Shown here: positions 35,057-47,499 of the stretch, piece after piece
How the letters are laid out: every line of letters begins with the position of its first letter
How positions within the stretch are numbered: position 1 is the first letter of the stretch
Assembly: GCF_947179165.1 (NCBI RefSeq)
Contig: NC_077242.1
Span: 51,345,097-51,409,096, forward strand
Origin: Solanum dulcamara
Lineage: Eukaryota; Streptophyta; Magnoliopsida; Solanales; Solanaceae
Direction: 5' to 3'
Length of the DNA: 64,000 nt
The notes under the pieces: generated by a model
Database searches by the model: none
What the model saw: only the letters and a program-made list of their open reading frames with translations
Told to the model about the DNA's origin: nothing
Position numbers and translations under genes: made by a program

Positions 35057-36726
35057 ATATATAATGAATTAAATATATGAGAAGCATGTAAGAACAATGA
35101 TAATAGAACATAAATAATATGACCATAAGATGCATGACCAGTATCTTGAAAAATAAGTAAAACTTGAACACATTTAAATATCATAATCATATGGTCAATA
35201 TATCATAAACATCATGAAGACGTATGCCATTACATATACCTTTGTGGGGTAGGACCTTTAACCGACATATAAGACCATATGAGCTATAACATGAAATCTA
35301 ATGTAACTCTCACATTGAGAAGAGAGAGGCTACTTTCCAAAGTAGACTCTATGAGAACATCTTAAGCTTGAGCTATTTGTGGATCCACTAGCTAAGACAT
35401 AAAGGCAAACCTACGCAGACAACATAGTTAGGGACTAGAAGTTGCTACTAGGGTTCCCTTGGGTCATTTTTTTGAGCTTCTGGACCGAACACCACCTCAA
35501 AGTCCTCTCGATGCTTATTCAACATCCCAACGAAAGTGTTGTAAAAAACATAGTCATTAACATCACTAGGAAAATTAATAATAGATACCAATCCAACATC
35601 ATAAAATAATTGTAAAAGTAGCTCATTAACATAGTTGATTCATACAAGAGTGAGAAAACCTTTCAATCCTTATGAATCCGTGAGTCAGTGAAAAAAACTT
35701 TCACTTCTTTAACATGAATGTGTAAGAAACCTTTCACAGCCATATATACTTTCTTGAATATAATTGAAAACATCATTCTTTACTTATCATGAGTCATTCA
35801 TAAGTCCTTGATAACCATTCATACTTGAAAGTAGTATAATGCATGGTCCATGATAATCAATTGAAATCATGTAATTGAAACTTGTATCAAACATAATTTA
35901 ATCAATGATAATAAAATAAACCATAATTGGATTGACCTAATGCAAGTTCATAAGAATTAGGGCTATAAGATAATTATAGAAGAAGAATTTGAAAGAAAAG
36001 CCTTTAGGACTCCATTGATAAATTCCCACATACCTTGAACAATTAAATCCCTAAATGCACTTGAATTGGAGACTTGAACTTAGGATTCCTTGAAACCTTG
36101 CTTGAGGAAGAAGATGAGCTTTGGGAGAATTTCTAGAGAGAAAATTTATGTTTAAGGTGAATTAGGAGTGAATGATGGGCTTAGAAGGGTTTGGGGGCAG
36201 TTAATATAATATGATTTATACCCAAAACCATTCAAATACATTAATGAACTAATAGGAAAAAGACCAAAACACCCTTCCTGAAACACTAGCAGGACCATCT
36301 TCATGGGCTGTCAACCTCTCCACGGTCCGTGAAGAGGGTCGTGGATTGGAGGGGGAAAAATTGCCTTGAGGGATCGACTTCTATTGTTGGCCTCACCGCT
36401 TTTCTAGGGGACCACGGTTCCTGGACTGTTCTATGAAGTGGGCAGTGACTTGGGTTGTTAAAGATTTTCCTACACAGACCCCTTTAAAACCCGTGAAGTG
36501 GGCGGTGACTAGGTTCCATAATATGTGGAACTCTCTATGAGCCGTAGAGCCTTTCGTGAGCCTCCCTCCTTTTTCTCCCTTGACTAGTGCACTACCACAA
36601 TGGCCTTCCACGGCCGTGGTCATTTACACAGCCCTTAAAGGGCTTTGTGAAGGGCCAAACTATTTTTTGAGATCCTCTTTTAAACTCTATTTTCTAACTT
36701 TCCAACTTCCGGGGTCTTACACCTAC

Positions 36727-38151
36727 GGAAAAGTTTCTACCGCCCATAGAGTGTCATCGTAGAAGGGAACTTTAGAAAATGGAAGTTTCTCCCTTGACTT
36801 CCATGAGATCCTATACAACCCGTATAGAGTTCAACGAACCATAAAAGTGTCCGTCGAATCAATCGTTAGTTTAATTTTTAGGGGTATTTTGGATATTTTT
36901 TGTTCTTTATTACCTAATCTATGTCGTTTTGGACTACTTATTAAGGCTTATAACTATCCAAACCCTTCAAAATCTACCCATTCCGTCTCATTCACTCAAA
37001 CCCCCTATGTCCCTTAAGGATTTATCTCTCAAGTCTTCTTCTTCAAGTCAAGCTAGGGTTTCAAGTTCAAGCCTCCATTACAAGATCTTGTTAGGGAATT
37101 GATTCAAGGTATGTGGGAATTTCATTTATAGATCCTTTTCGTACATGGATTCCCAAAATATTTTCAATTGTTCTTTATGATTTCTTCCTAAACCCTAGGT
37201 TTTTGATGATCTTGTAGCGTTCAATCAATTATGCATAATTTGATCTTAATTATATGTTTTTGATAAATTTCTCTTGAATACCTATTTTATGACTATGAGC
37301 TATGTTTTAGAATTATGCATGCATCATGAATTTATGAACTATGATTTTAAGGATAATTTTAGATAAAGTATTAATGATATTTTTATGGAAAAAAGGCTAT
37401 TTCAAAAGGTGAAGTATTCTTATCATGAAGAATTTCCAGAATTTTCTATGAAAAAGCTTATCATGATCTAAATGCTTTTAATTAATTATCTCTTATGACA
37501 TTGATTGTGTTAATGGTTCATGATCTGACTACAAGGAGCTACTCCGTCTTATTTAGACACATGAAATGTGTGCCATCTAGATATGCCATTAATGCTTTTG
37601 AACATTTTTCCTAAAAGTAAGTCCCTATTACTTTGGTACCCAGAATATCATCAATAATCTTGGATCATTTTTTTTATAAACCAGAGTTCACTAGTAGTAT
37701 AGAAATCTTGTATGGTAGCCATGATTATATACAATATTGCAAGATTCTTAAAATTTTCAAATATCATGATATGTTATGTATAATATTACGTTGAGAGTTT
37801 ACTTAGCACCGAGTGGACCTTGGGATGGAGGATCTCTTGTATGTAGAGGCCGACTCTCTAGAAGTAATCCACTAGTTGAGGACTTTGACCTAAATGACCC
37901 TAGTTAGTGGATCCATCAATAGCTCATGTTAATAGTCCTTACCTTGGAAAGGAGGAAAATCTCTTTTTGCCGTGGGAGAGATGATACTGGACTTCATGTT
38001 ATAGCTCACATTATTTATGTCTGTTATAATATTTCTCACTTATGTTATGTTAAGCTCATGATTTTTTATGAATATTGCGTTGACCATGTTTTATCCTTCT
38101 AATGATGTTCTAATGGATTATGTTATGTTTTAGCTTGATCATTGCATTATC
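36727..38151 (+). repeat. Host gypsy 5' LTR, part 2
   Basis: It continues the host LTR after the CCTAC duplication. It shows a promoter-like AT-rich stretch, then 'caagctagggtttcaagttc' and 'caaggtatgtgggaa', the same order as in the related solo LTR at 39240-39360. It ends with TTATC, the target of the next insertion. Confidence 0.7.
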
Positions 38152-40760
38152 TGTAAGACCCCAGAAATTCAGAAAGTCCTAAACCAAGGATCAAAGGAGG
38201 AGATTTGAGAAAGTTGTAGAAACTGGCACTAGAAGCTGACCAGGGATCCATCATGGGCCATGGGAAGCACCACGGAACATGGTGAGTAACCGTGGTAAAG
38301 ATTCAGAGAGTCATACTTATGCAGAAGGATCCACGATGGAGGACCATGGACCGTGGCAAACACCACAGGCTGTGAAGTCTTCCGTGGTGACCCCTTCCCT
38401 AAGCCCAAGAAAACTTCCCAAGGCAAGGGCCATGAATGACCACCAAAGATCATGGAGCCCTCTATAGACCGTGGTGTGTTTTTGCGGTGATCACTCTGTA
38501 GGTCTTCTACAGAACCTGCAGCACGTCTATGTTCCACGGTCCATGATGCCCTTCATGGACCGTGAAAGGTCCATGTGGAGAAACTTCAGAGATATACCCT
38601 ACAGACTCCCAAAAACACTTTCCTAAGTCAAACACCACGGTTTCCCACCATGGGCTGTGGTGAGCACCAAAAACCATGAAGGATCCCTATGGAGCCAGTT
38701 CAAATAAGAATTTTTAAGGGACACTTTGGTCTTTTCCTGTGTTTAAAATCAAAGTGGGTCATTTTGAGGGCAGAATTCACCTATATAAAGACCCTAAACC
38801 CTTCCAAATCCTTATTTCTCACAGTTATACTCAAGATTCACAAATTCTCTCTTCTTAGAGCCTGTTTGGATTGGCTTAAAAAAAGTAACTTTTATGTATG
38901 AAGTGCTTTTAGAACTTTGAAGTGCTGAAAGTTATTTTTATAAATAAACAATTGAGTGTTTGGATAAAAGTGCTTATAATGTGAATTTTAGGGTTAAAAG
39001 AATAAAAAAAGATAGTTTGAGAATTTAGTTAAAATATAAGGGATATAAAAGTAATTTCCATAGTCAAAGAAAATGACTTTAAGCACTTTGAAAAAAAAAA
39101 GTTAGAAATCCTAACTTTTCATTTTTGACTGACTTTAAGAACTTTATGACTTAAAGTCAGCATTAGACAAACATGTCCAAAAACCAAAAAGAGGCTTTAA
39201 GTTGATTTTGATCAACTTAAAGCCAATCCAAACGGGCTCTTAAACTCTCCCAAGAGTTTCAAGCCAAGCTAAGGTTTCAGTTCAAGACATCTTCAAGTCT
39301 GCTTTCCTTATCAAGCTTTCATTAAGGATTTTGTTTCCCCCAAGGTATGTGGGTTTATCCATGGGTTCTTCCACACATAGAGCCCAAATATTTTTTCAAC
39401 TTAGTATTTTAATTTTAAATGAGGAAATCTTATTGGCTTTTACATAATGATTCTAAATGCATAGATTATGGCTTATTTAAAATTTATTTACCTATATTGT
39501 TATGTATTGACTCCCAATTTCATAAAAATAATTTATCAAGGTTATTATATGAAGGCTTGAAAGTAGCTTTAAAGTGTAAATGGTGGGTTGTTTTGAGATA
39601 TTTTGAATTGACGTATTTCCTTCACCCTCATGCATGCAAGTATTGTTTTAAAATATATTTGAAGGTTTTAAGAAATGATTTCACCTAGTTTCCTTATGTT
39701 GAAATGAAGTTGAATTAAAAGCTTTGACTCCAAATGAAAGTTTATGAAGCAAATGTTTATGTTTAAGGGAGTCTTATGAAATGAAGGAATGATGATGAAA
39801 ATGCTTTTTAGCCAAAGAAATGATTCAATATGAAAGGAAAATTCTCACATATTTGAATCAAATAAAATATTTTAATGAGCTATTCCACTGAATGATGATT
39901 TGATGTTTAAAGTTACATAAATGCTTATGTTATTATGATATCTAAATGTATTTCGTGGGATTGACCTAGCACCGAATGTAGCATGTGGATGGGTACTCGA
40001 CCTAAGGGGTCCTTAAGTAAATTCTCATACTGCATTAGCTATGCGTCAATGTAGGAGCTCTTGTAGGCTATTTAGGCTAGTGGATCCATGATTATCCATT
40101 AAAGTTAAAGTTAAAGAAATGATCAAAGTTGAGGGAGTTCTACCCGGCAAGTAGTCTCCTCGTTCCAACGTATGGGATTATGTTGGATTCCATGTAATAG
40201 CTCGCATGGTCTTATGATGATTTATCATGCATGCATTCACTTATGCATATTGCTTATAAATGTCTTAATATTCTTCATTGTATAACATGCTCACATACTT
40301 AGTACATTCAAAGTACTAACGCATACTTTTGCCTACATGATATCACCATGTAGGGACCGATATTGCTCCACACTCTCCTCTCCATGGCTAAGTTTGATCG
40401 TTGAAGGATACTACTATTTAGTGAGTTACCACGTTCCGGGAACAACACTCCTATCTTTTTTAGCTTATGTCATGTATAGACTATTGAGTTACTTTTGGTA
40501 CTTTTGGCTTATATCTTGAGGGTGAGCTAGGGATATGTCGTAGCCCCAACCAAGTCTTTAATGTAGAAGGTATGGTATGATAAAAATGTATGATGTTCAA
40601 ATGATTTGAATCTTATTCTATGTGGAATCCCTTAGTCCCGTTGTCCCTTACATTTCCATTTGTTTTTAATTATCATTACCGATGAAAGGCTTAATTAATG
40701 CTAAGAGGATTAAGTAAGGTACCTCTGTGTACATCTAGGACCTAGGCTTGGGTCATGACA
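38152..40760 (+). mobile_element. Solo LTR (family B) with perfect TTATC duplication
   Basis: It starts TGTAAGACCCC and ends GGGTCATGACA. Identical TTATC lies at 38147-38151 and 40761-40765. It is 2609 bp including a 382-bp MITE. The first about 550 bp are rich in CCACGG/CCGTGG motifs. 'cctatataaagacccta' near 38785 is TATA-like. Confidence 0.9.
38858..39239. mobile_element. MITE copy 1 (PIF/Harbinger-like), 382 bp
   Basis: Inverted ends GAGCCTGTTTGGATTGGCTT and AAGCCAATCCAAACGGGCTC are flanked by TTA on both sides (38855-38857, 39240-39242). The 3-bp TTA duplication suggests the PIF/Harbinger class. It is non-coding and inserted in the solo LTR 38152-40760. Confidence 0.8.
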
Positions 40761-40765
40761 TTATC

Positions 40766-41257
40766 ATATTTAATGTCATGCATTGTATATTTTTCATACT
40801 CAGTACATTCCATAGTACTGACTGCATACTTCTTTTTCCTATATTGTCTTATAATATAGGACACAACGCTCCTTACCTGGCTTACGATTAGTATTGGATT
40901 CTATTTATGTTGCACTATTTGGTGAGTCCTTATGGCTCAAGGACATGATCACTTTATTAGTTTCTTATGTCTTTTTATTTTCATACTTTATTTAGCTTCA
41001 GTTTCTTTTATGAGTTAGGGCTTGTCCTATACCACACATATGATAGTAGAGGCTATGTCATACTAGTATAATTTCTGGTTTATTATTATTTATACTCATA
41101 TTTTCTTTCATTTTCTATTTTGAGACTTATCCTCCACTTTTAGTTTACTTTGTCTTGTCTTGTTATCTTAAGTCATGCTTATGCTATGAGGCTTGTTTAG
41201 GGTCTTTCAGGATCCTATTCACTGTGTCACATCTAGGGTGTAGCTTGGATCATGAAA
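40766..41257 (+). repeat. Host gypsy 5' LTR, part 3
   Basis: It contains the 'ctcagtacattccatagtactg' region found near the 3' end of related LTRs and ends GGATCATGAAA, decayed from ATGACA, just before the primer site. Confidence 0.65.
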
Positions 41258-41261
41258 AACA

Positions 41262-41274
41262 TGGCATCAGAGCC
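41262..41274 (+). promoter_or_regulatory. Primer binding site of the host gypsy element
   Basis: TGGCATCAGAGCC differs from the tRNA-iMet type TGGTATCAGAGCC at one base. Confidence 0.8.
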
Positions 41275-41429
41275 TGGTTCAAGTGTCCTATTATGTCCGA
41301 CAAGTCGTACTACATCTATGAATAAGAGGCTATGAATGTGTAAGAAACATCACTTCTTTCATCACTCTTAAGTTGTATGATAAAGTTGAATTCTATAAGG
41401 TTTACTTCTAACTCATGTCCTCCGCATTT

Positions 41430-42351
41430 CAGAATATGTCTTCTTAAGAAGAGAGCAGTCAAAAGAATGATCAAGGTGATAACCCTTCCACACCTGTCAA
41501 TCTGCCTTCTAGTGCTTATATTTCTAATGCATAATTTTGTGATGTCATCCAACTATTGTATTGAGCTATGACCGCTCAATTGAATTGAGATGTGGTATTC
41601 CCTATGAATTCTAGTGGTAAGAAGAGAAGAAGATAGAGTAAGAGGACTATTTTGGAGGATAATAAGAAGAGAGAGTAAGAGGACCGTTTTGGAGGATAAT
41701 AACTCTAACCATTAGAAGATTTCTAAGGCGGGAACATCTGGCTCTTATTCTTCGAAGGGCGATGGAAAGAAAAAATCATACCCTATGCACAACAAGTGTT
41801 GGAAGAAACTATCTGGGAGATTGTTTAGCCAGTACCAGAGTATGTTTTATTTATAGTAAGACTGGCCATAAGATGAGGATTGCACAATGACTTCTAGTAG
41901 AGGTATAGAGAATGGTCAGTTGGCTCAGTCTACTTCTTCAGGTCTCCCAATGCAACTAGACACTCATCTGGTTCAGGTGGTAGTCAGCATCACAATAGGG
42001 TTTATGCTCGTTAGACTCGGCAAGATTAAGAGGATTCCTTATAAGTGGTTATTGGTATGTTTAGAGTCTTTCAGTTTGATATTTACGCTTTGTTAGATTC
42101 TGGAGTGAATATTTCTTTTGTGAATCCTTATATTGCTTTGAGGTTCGATGTCAATTCTAAAATCTTGTTAGAACCTTTATCAGTTTCTACTCTTGTTGGT
42201 GATTCAGTTTTTAGCTAAACAGGTTTATAGAAATTAACAGCTCTTAGTTTTTCAAAAAATCACCTCAATTGATCTTGTAGAGTTAGATATGACCGACTTT
42301 GATGTTATTCTTGGTATGGATTGGCTTCATATTTTTATGCCTCTAACGACT
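41430..42351 (+). pseudogene. Host gypsy gag/protease remnant
   Basis: A decayed knuckle-like stretch lies near 41840-41890 (FIYSKTGHKMR-type wording). It is followed by DIYALLDSGVNISFVNPYIA at about 42079, which has the protease D-S-G, and DVILGMDWL-like wording near 42302-42325. Many stops. The frame is cut at 42351 by the inserted solo LTR. Confidence 0.65.
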
Positions 42352-43772
42352 TGTCACGACCCAAGCCTAGGGCCTAGATGTGATAGGGAGAATGAGGAAC
42401 CCGAAAGTTTCTCAAACAAGCCTTTTAGCATTCTTTTAGCCTTTCATCGGTAATAAAAATAAATAAACAAGCAAAAATCATAATAGTAAATCTTGAACTT
42501 ACATATGTTCAATAATACCTCTAACTTTTAGATTTAATGGAGCTAAGACAAGTACGTAGCTCACCCTCAATCATAATAGAAAAAATGCCATAGTAAGTGT
42601 CTAACAATCTCAACATATCATAAGCTAGAAAGGTAAAAGAGTATTGTTCTCGGAACATGGGAACTCACCAAACGTAGTCTTTAAATAAAATCTCAAATAG
42701 CCACGTTGAGGAGGACGAGGAGGAGCACCGATCCCTACATGGTAATATCATGTAGGCAAAAGAGTATGCATTAGTACTTTGATTGTATTAAGTATGTAAG
42801 CATGCATGAACATTGATAAAATATTAAAACATTTATGTAATAAGAAACATAATGCAATGCATGCATAATCAATCATATAGATATCCTTTAAAACATTCAT
42901 TTTGTGGGAAAATGACCTTAACCAACATTTAAGATCATTCGACCTATTACATGAAATCAACCATAACCCCCTACGTTGGCCAGGGAGACTACTTGCCGGA
43001 TAGAACTCCGTCAACTTCATTCATTTCTTTAACGTTAACTTTAAGGGTTTTCATGGATCCATTAGCCTAAGCCTACAAGGGCTCCTATGTTGGCACATAG
43101 TTAATGAGACAAAGGGTTGCTACTAGGATTTCCTTACCGAATCCCACCTCAATGACTCATTCGGTGCTAAGTCAATCCCACAGAATAGTTTAATACTTCA
43201 AAATAGTCATAGCATATAACTCGAGAATTCAAAACATCATATTCGGTAGAATAGCTCATTAAAATATTTGGTGATTCAAATATGCAAGAATTATCCGTAT
43301 AGCATAAAGAATCTATCATTCATAGCATTTTATCATTTTTTTATTTTATAAGACTCCTTTTTGATCATAGACATTGCTGTCATAAACATTCATTTAGAGT
43401 CAAAGCTTTCAAGTCAAACTTTATTGAAAACATAGTAAAACTATGTGGGTTCAAATCACTTCAACTTGCAAACATGTATGTAAATAAATATGCATAAATA
43501 CTTTGAAATTCATTAATTAAAAATCATGCTTTAAACAACCCACCATGAATTTTAAGAATCTTTAAAGAGATAAATAGAGAAATTACTTGAAACCATCAAT
43601 TCATACATATGAAATCATGTTTCATTAGAATAGACCAATAATTATTAGGTTAACCATGATTCATTCTATTAAGTAAAAATAATAATTACCCATAAGAAAA
43701 TATTACTTGAAATCAAGAAATTTAGTTGAAAGAGTGTGAGAATACATGGGTTGAAGAACCCATGGATAAACA

Positions 43773-45197
43773 CCCACATAACTTAGAGTAAAGCTTAAAG
43801 AAAATAAATATAATTTATCATATAATCAAAATACTTTAGGCATGAGAGTGGAAGAAATACTCTCATTGAAGCCTTATATACGCTAATGTAAGATAGGTAA
43901 TTAAACTTCAAATACTTAACAATCTATGCATTTAGAATCAAGATATGAAAACCCATAAAGTTTCATACTTGAATTAAATAGAAGAATTTGATAATTCATT
44001 TGGGCTTCATGGATGAAAGAATCTATGAATCAATACCCACATACCTTAGAGTAAAGCTTAAAGAAAATAAACATTATTTATCATATAATTAAAATACTTT
44101 AGGCATGAGAGTGGAAGAAATACTCTCATTGAAGCCTTACATACTCTAATATAAGATAGGTAATTAAACTTCAAATATTTAATAATATATGCATTTAGAA
44201 TCATGATATAAAAACCCATAAAGTTTTATACTTGAATTAAATAGAAGACTTTGATAATTCATTTGGGCTTCATGGATGAAAAGATCCATGAATCAATACC
44301 CACATACCTTAGAGTAAAGCTTAAAGAAAGAAAATACATAATTTATCATATAATCAAAATACTTTAGGCATGAGAATGGAAAGAATACTCTCATTGAAGC
44401 CTTACATACGCTAATGTAAGATAGGCAATTAAACTTCAAATACTTAATAATCTATGCATTTAGAATCATGATATGAAAAGCCATAAAGTTTCATGCTTGA
44501 ATTAAATAGAAGACTTTGATAATTAATTTAGGCTTCATGGATGAAAGGATCTATGAATCAATACCACATACCTTAGAGTAAATTTTAAAGAAAATAAATA
44601 TAATTTATCATATAATCAAAATAATTTAGGTATGAGAGTAGAAGGAATACTCTCATTGAAGCCTTACATACGGTGATATAAATTAGGTAATTAAACTTTA
44701 AATACTTAATAATCTATACATTTGGAATCATGATATAAAAACCAATAAAGTTTGATACTTGAATTAAATAGAAGACTTTGTTAATTCATTTGGACTTCAT
44801 GGATGAAAGGATCCATGAATTAATACCACATACCTTAGAGTAAATTTTAAAGAAAATAAACATAATTTATCATATAATCAAAATAATTTAGGCATGAAAG
44901 TGGAAGAAATACTCTCATTGAAGCCTTATATATGGTGATATAAGATAGGTAATTAAACTTCAAATACTTAATAATCTATACATTTGGAATCATCATATGA
45001 AAATCCATGAAGTTTCATACTTGAATTAAATAGAAGACTTTGATAATTCATTTGGGCTTCATGGATGAAAGGATCCATGAATCAATATCCACATACCTTA
45101 GATTAAAACTTAAAGAAAATAAACATAATTTATCATATAATCAAAATACTTTACGCATGAGAGTGGAAGAAATACTCTCATTGAAGCCTTACATACC
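43773..45197. repeat. Tandem array, about 263-bp unit, 5.4 copies
   Basis: The phrase '(c)ccacataccttagagtaaa' recurs at 43773, 44036, 44299, 44563, 44825 and 45088, a steady period of 262-264 bp. Each unit also has 'gcatgagagtggaag', 'actctcattgaagcctta' and 'tcatggatgaaa'. Units differ by scattered changes. The last is partial (about 109 bp). The related LTR at 1-1508 has this phrase once. Confidence 0.95.
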
Positions 45198-45980
45198 CGG
45201 AATCTGAAGCATTACTCAGAATCGAAGGACTTAATGAACATTCTTGAATCCTAGCCTTTTCTCCTTGCCGCAGAGTTTTGTGTACTACCCAGAGAATATG
45301 AATCACCAGAATATTATTTCTACACTACTAAGAACTAAAATATATTTTAAGAAGGAGTAAAGAAGTGGATACAGAGAATAGCTGCTTGAGAAAGCTTAAT
45401 GAGCAAAATGATGAAATAAGGTAGGTATTTATAGGTATGAAGGAGGGACCTAACAATAATTAAAATAATTATAAATAAAAATATAAAAATTTAATGGAAG
45501 ATTATGATGTCATGGGTGATTTCAAATGGAGGACTATTGATGTCATGGGTAATGTCAAATGGATCTAGATCTTTCCATAGTTGGTGAGATGAACCTTCTT
45601 TTAACGAAATACCCTTTTTCAGAGCTGCGTTTAAAAAAGATAACTTTCTCATTAGGATTTGGAGTCTTCATATGAATTGTTGATGTAGAAGTCTAATTTC
45701 ATGTCATTCAAGAATCAACTGATTTGGAGTATCTTACAGTGAGATATGATTTTATTTCTATAAATACTCTATTTCATTACAATACCATATCTTACAATAA
45801 TTAATTTATTTGACCTAGTTAATCTCTGAAATATAAAATATGGTCTTCAAAAAAGTTGTAGGTAATGATGTTTGAGTTATTTAAGAATTTCAATCACCTA
45901 ATTTGGACCATCCTATTAAAAGTTATGCCCAAAGTACAGAAATAATATTATTTTTATTGAGAATTGAAATACCATATATA

Positions 45981-46369
45981 GAGCCCGTTTGGATAGGCTT
46001 AAAAAAGTAACTTTTATGTATGAAGTGCTTTTAGAACTTTGAAGTGCTGAAAGTTATTTTTATAAATAAGCAGTTGAGTGTTTGGATAAAAGTGCTTAAA
46101 TGAGGAAAATGATGTGAATTTTAGGGTTAAAAGAATAAAAAGGGTAGTTTGAGAATTTAGTTAAAATATAAGGGATATAAAAGTAATTTCCATGGTCAAA
46201 GAAAATGACTTTAAGCACTTAGAAAAAAAAGTTAGGAATCCTAACTTTTCAGTTTTGACTGACTTTAAGAACTTTATGGCTTAAAGTTAGCATTAGGCAA
46301 ACACGTACAAAAGCTAAAAATGGGCTTTAAGTTGGTTTTGACCAACTTAAAGCCCATCCAAATGGGCTC
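45981..46369. mobile_element. MITE copy 2 (PIF/Harbinger-like), 389 bp
   Basis: Ends GAGCCCGTTTGGATAGGCTT and AAGCCCATCCAAATGGGCTC are flanked by ATA on both sides (45978-45980, 46370-46372). Most of its length matches copy 1 at 38858-39239, with about 13 bp extra near 46100. Confidence 0.8.
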
Positions 46370-46398
46370 ATAATATTTTTAGGGAGTGTTACACGACT

Positions 46399-47330
46399 TT
46401 TGAACCCAAGTGGTTAGGTTTCAGTTTTCAAATGAACCAATCATAGAATGGAATGGGGTAATTTAGTATTTAAGGGTCAGTTTATCTCGTGAGTCAAAGC
46501 TCGAAAGTTAATTTCTAAAGGTTGCATTTATCATCTAGTATGAGTTAGGGATATGAATTTTGAAATCTTTGTTCTTGAGTCAGTTCCTATTGTTAATGAG
46601 TTTTCAAAAGTATTTTCTGATGATCGTTTTGGTATTCCTCTTGCAAAGGAAATCAACTTTGGAATTGACCCATCCTATCTCTATTCCTCCTGGCCTCTCT
46701 CTATTTCTCCTTGTAAAATGGATCTTAAAAAACATAAGGGGTTGAAAGAACAATTAAAAGACCTTTTGGATAAGGGTTTCATTAGGCCATGTATCTTTCC
46801 ATGGGGTGGTCCAGTTCTCTTTATTCGTAAGAAAAATGGTTCTCTTCTTATGCACATTGATTAACATCAGTTGAATAAGGTCTCAATCAAGAATAAGTAT
46901 CTCATACCAAGGATTGATGACTTATTCAATTAGATTCAATGTGCTAATTACTTTTGAAAGATTGATCTTCGATCTGGTTATCATCAACTTAGAGTGAGAG
47001 AATGTGAAATTTTGAAAATGACATTTAGAACTCAATTGGTCACAATGAATTTTTGGTTGAGGTTGGTTGCGTTTCCTCACCATATTATTTTTGGTGATTG
47101 TATTAGAATTAATCCCAATAATACCAAGGAGGTTAAGAATTGACCTAGACCTCTTCCCCCCTTAGATATTCAGGGTTTCTTGGTTTTAGCTGGTTACTAT
47201 AGATGGTTTGTGGAAGGATTTTCATCTATTGCTTCATCTTTGACTACTTTGGTCAAAAAAGGGTGAAATTTCATTAGCCAGAATCTTGTGAGAAGAGTTT
47301 CCAAGAGTTGAATGATCGTCTTATTTCAAC
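46399..47330 (+). pseudogene. Host gypsy reverse transcriptase remnant
   Basis: It starts with VNEFSKVFSDD and continues [50 protein letters not shown] and FLVLAGYYRWFVEGF. A segment with the F-x-D-D active site is missing: sequence jumps from about 47100 ('GDCIRI') to a later part of RT. Stops at 46862, 46934 and 47261. Confidence 0.85.
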
Positions 47331-47499
47331 CTAATTTTGACTTTATCGAAAGGATCCGATTGTATTATTGTGTATTATGATGCCTCGAGGAATGATATTA
47401 GTTTTGTGTCGATGCAAAATGGTAATGTGGTAGCCTACAATTTGAGGCAACTTAAGGTTCATGATAAGAATTATCCAACTTATGATTTGGAGTTGACGG
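47331..47499 (+). pseudogene. Host gypsy RNase H remnant, cut at its end
   Basis: It reads YYDASRNDISFVSMQNGNVV, then YPTYDLELTVI. Homology stops in the middle of the motif that normally continues HALKIWRHYLYG, at about 47499, where the Athila LTR starts. Confidence 0.8.

Larger units (their letters stand above)
24081..36721 (-). mobile_element. Reverse solo LTR (family B) with perfect CCTAC duplication, split by the chromovirus
   Basis: Its LTR start is TGTAAGACCCC read on the minus strand from 36721. Its other end on the plus strand is TATCATGAACCC at 24081, decayed from TGTCACGACCC. Flanks CCTAC at 24076-24080 and 36722-36726 are identical. Its own sequence is 35057-36721 plus 24081-24539 (about 2.1 kb). 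It has no internal domain. Palindromic ACGGTCCGTG-like motifs cluster at 36280-36700. Confidence 0.85.
42352..46393 (-). mobile_element. Reverse solo LTR (family D) with perfect CGACT duplication, 4042 bp
   Basis: Plus-strand ends are TGTCACGACCC and GTGTTACA, flanked by CGACT at 42347-42351 and 46394-46398. It is related to the fragment at 1-1508. It is unusually long because it holds a 263-bp tandem array (43773-45197) and a 389-bp MITE. No coding domain is present. Confidence 0.9.
23646..47499 (+). mobile_element. Host Ty3-gypsy element split by several later insertions
   Basis: Its own pieces are 23646-24080, 36722-38151, 40761-42351 and 46394-47499. Removing the inserted solo LTRs (each with a 5-bp target duplication) gives a continuous order: LTR of about 2.3 kb, primer site, gag and protease traces, RT, start of RNase H. 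The element stops inside RNase H at about 47499, where an Athila LTR begins. A 3' LTR is not identified. It is the oldest layer of the nest. Confidence 0.8.

Noticed and set aside
38229..38537. 102-codon minus-strand ORF
   Set aside because: Falls in the palindrome-rich start of a solo LTR; the open frame comes from the biased repeats.
43773..45197. CRISPR-like array
   Set aside because: The whole 263-bp unit is repeated with no unique spacers, and it sits in a plant LTR.
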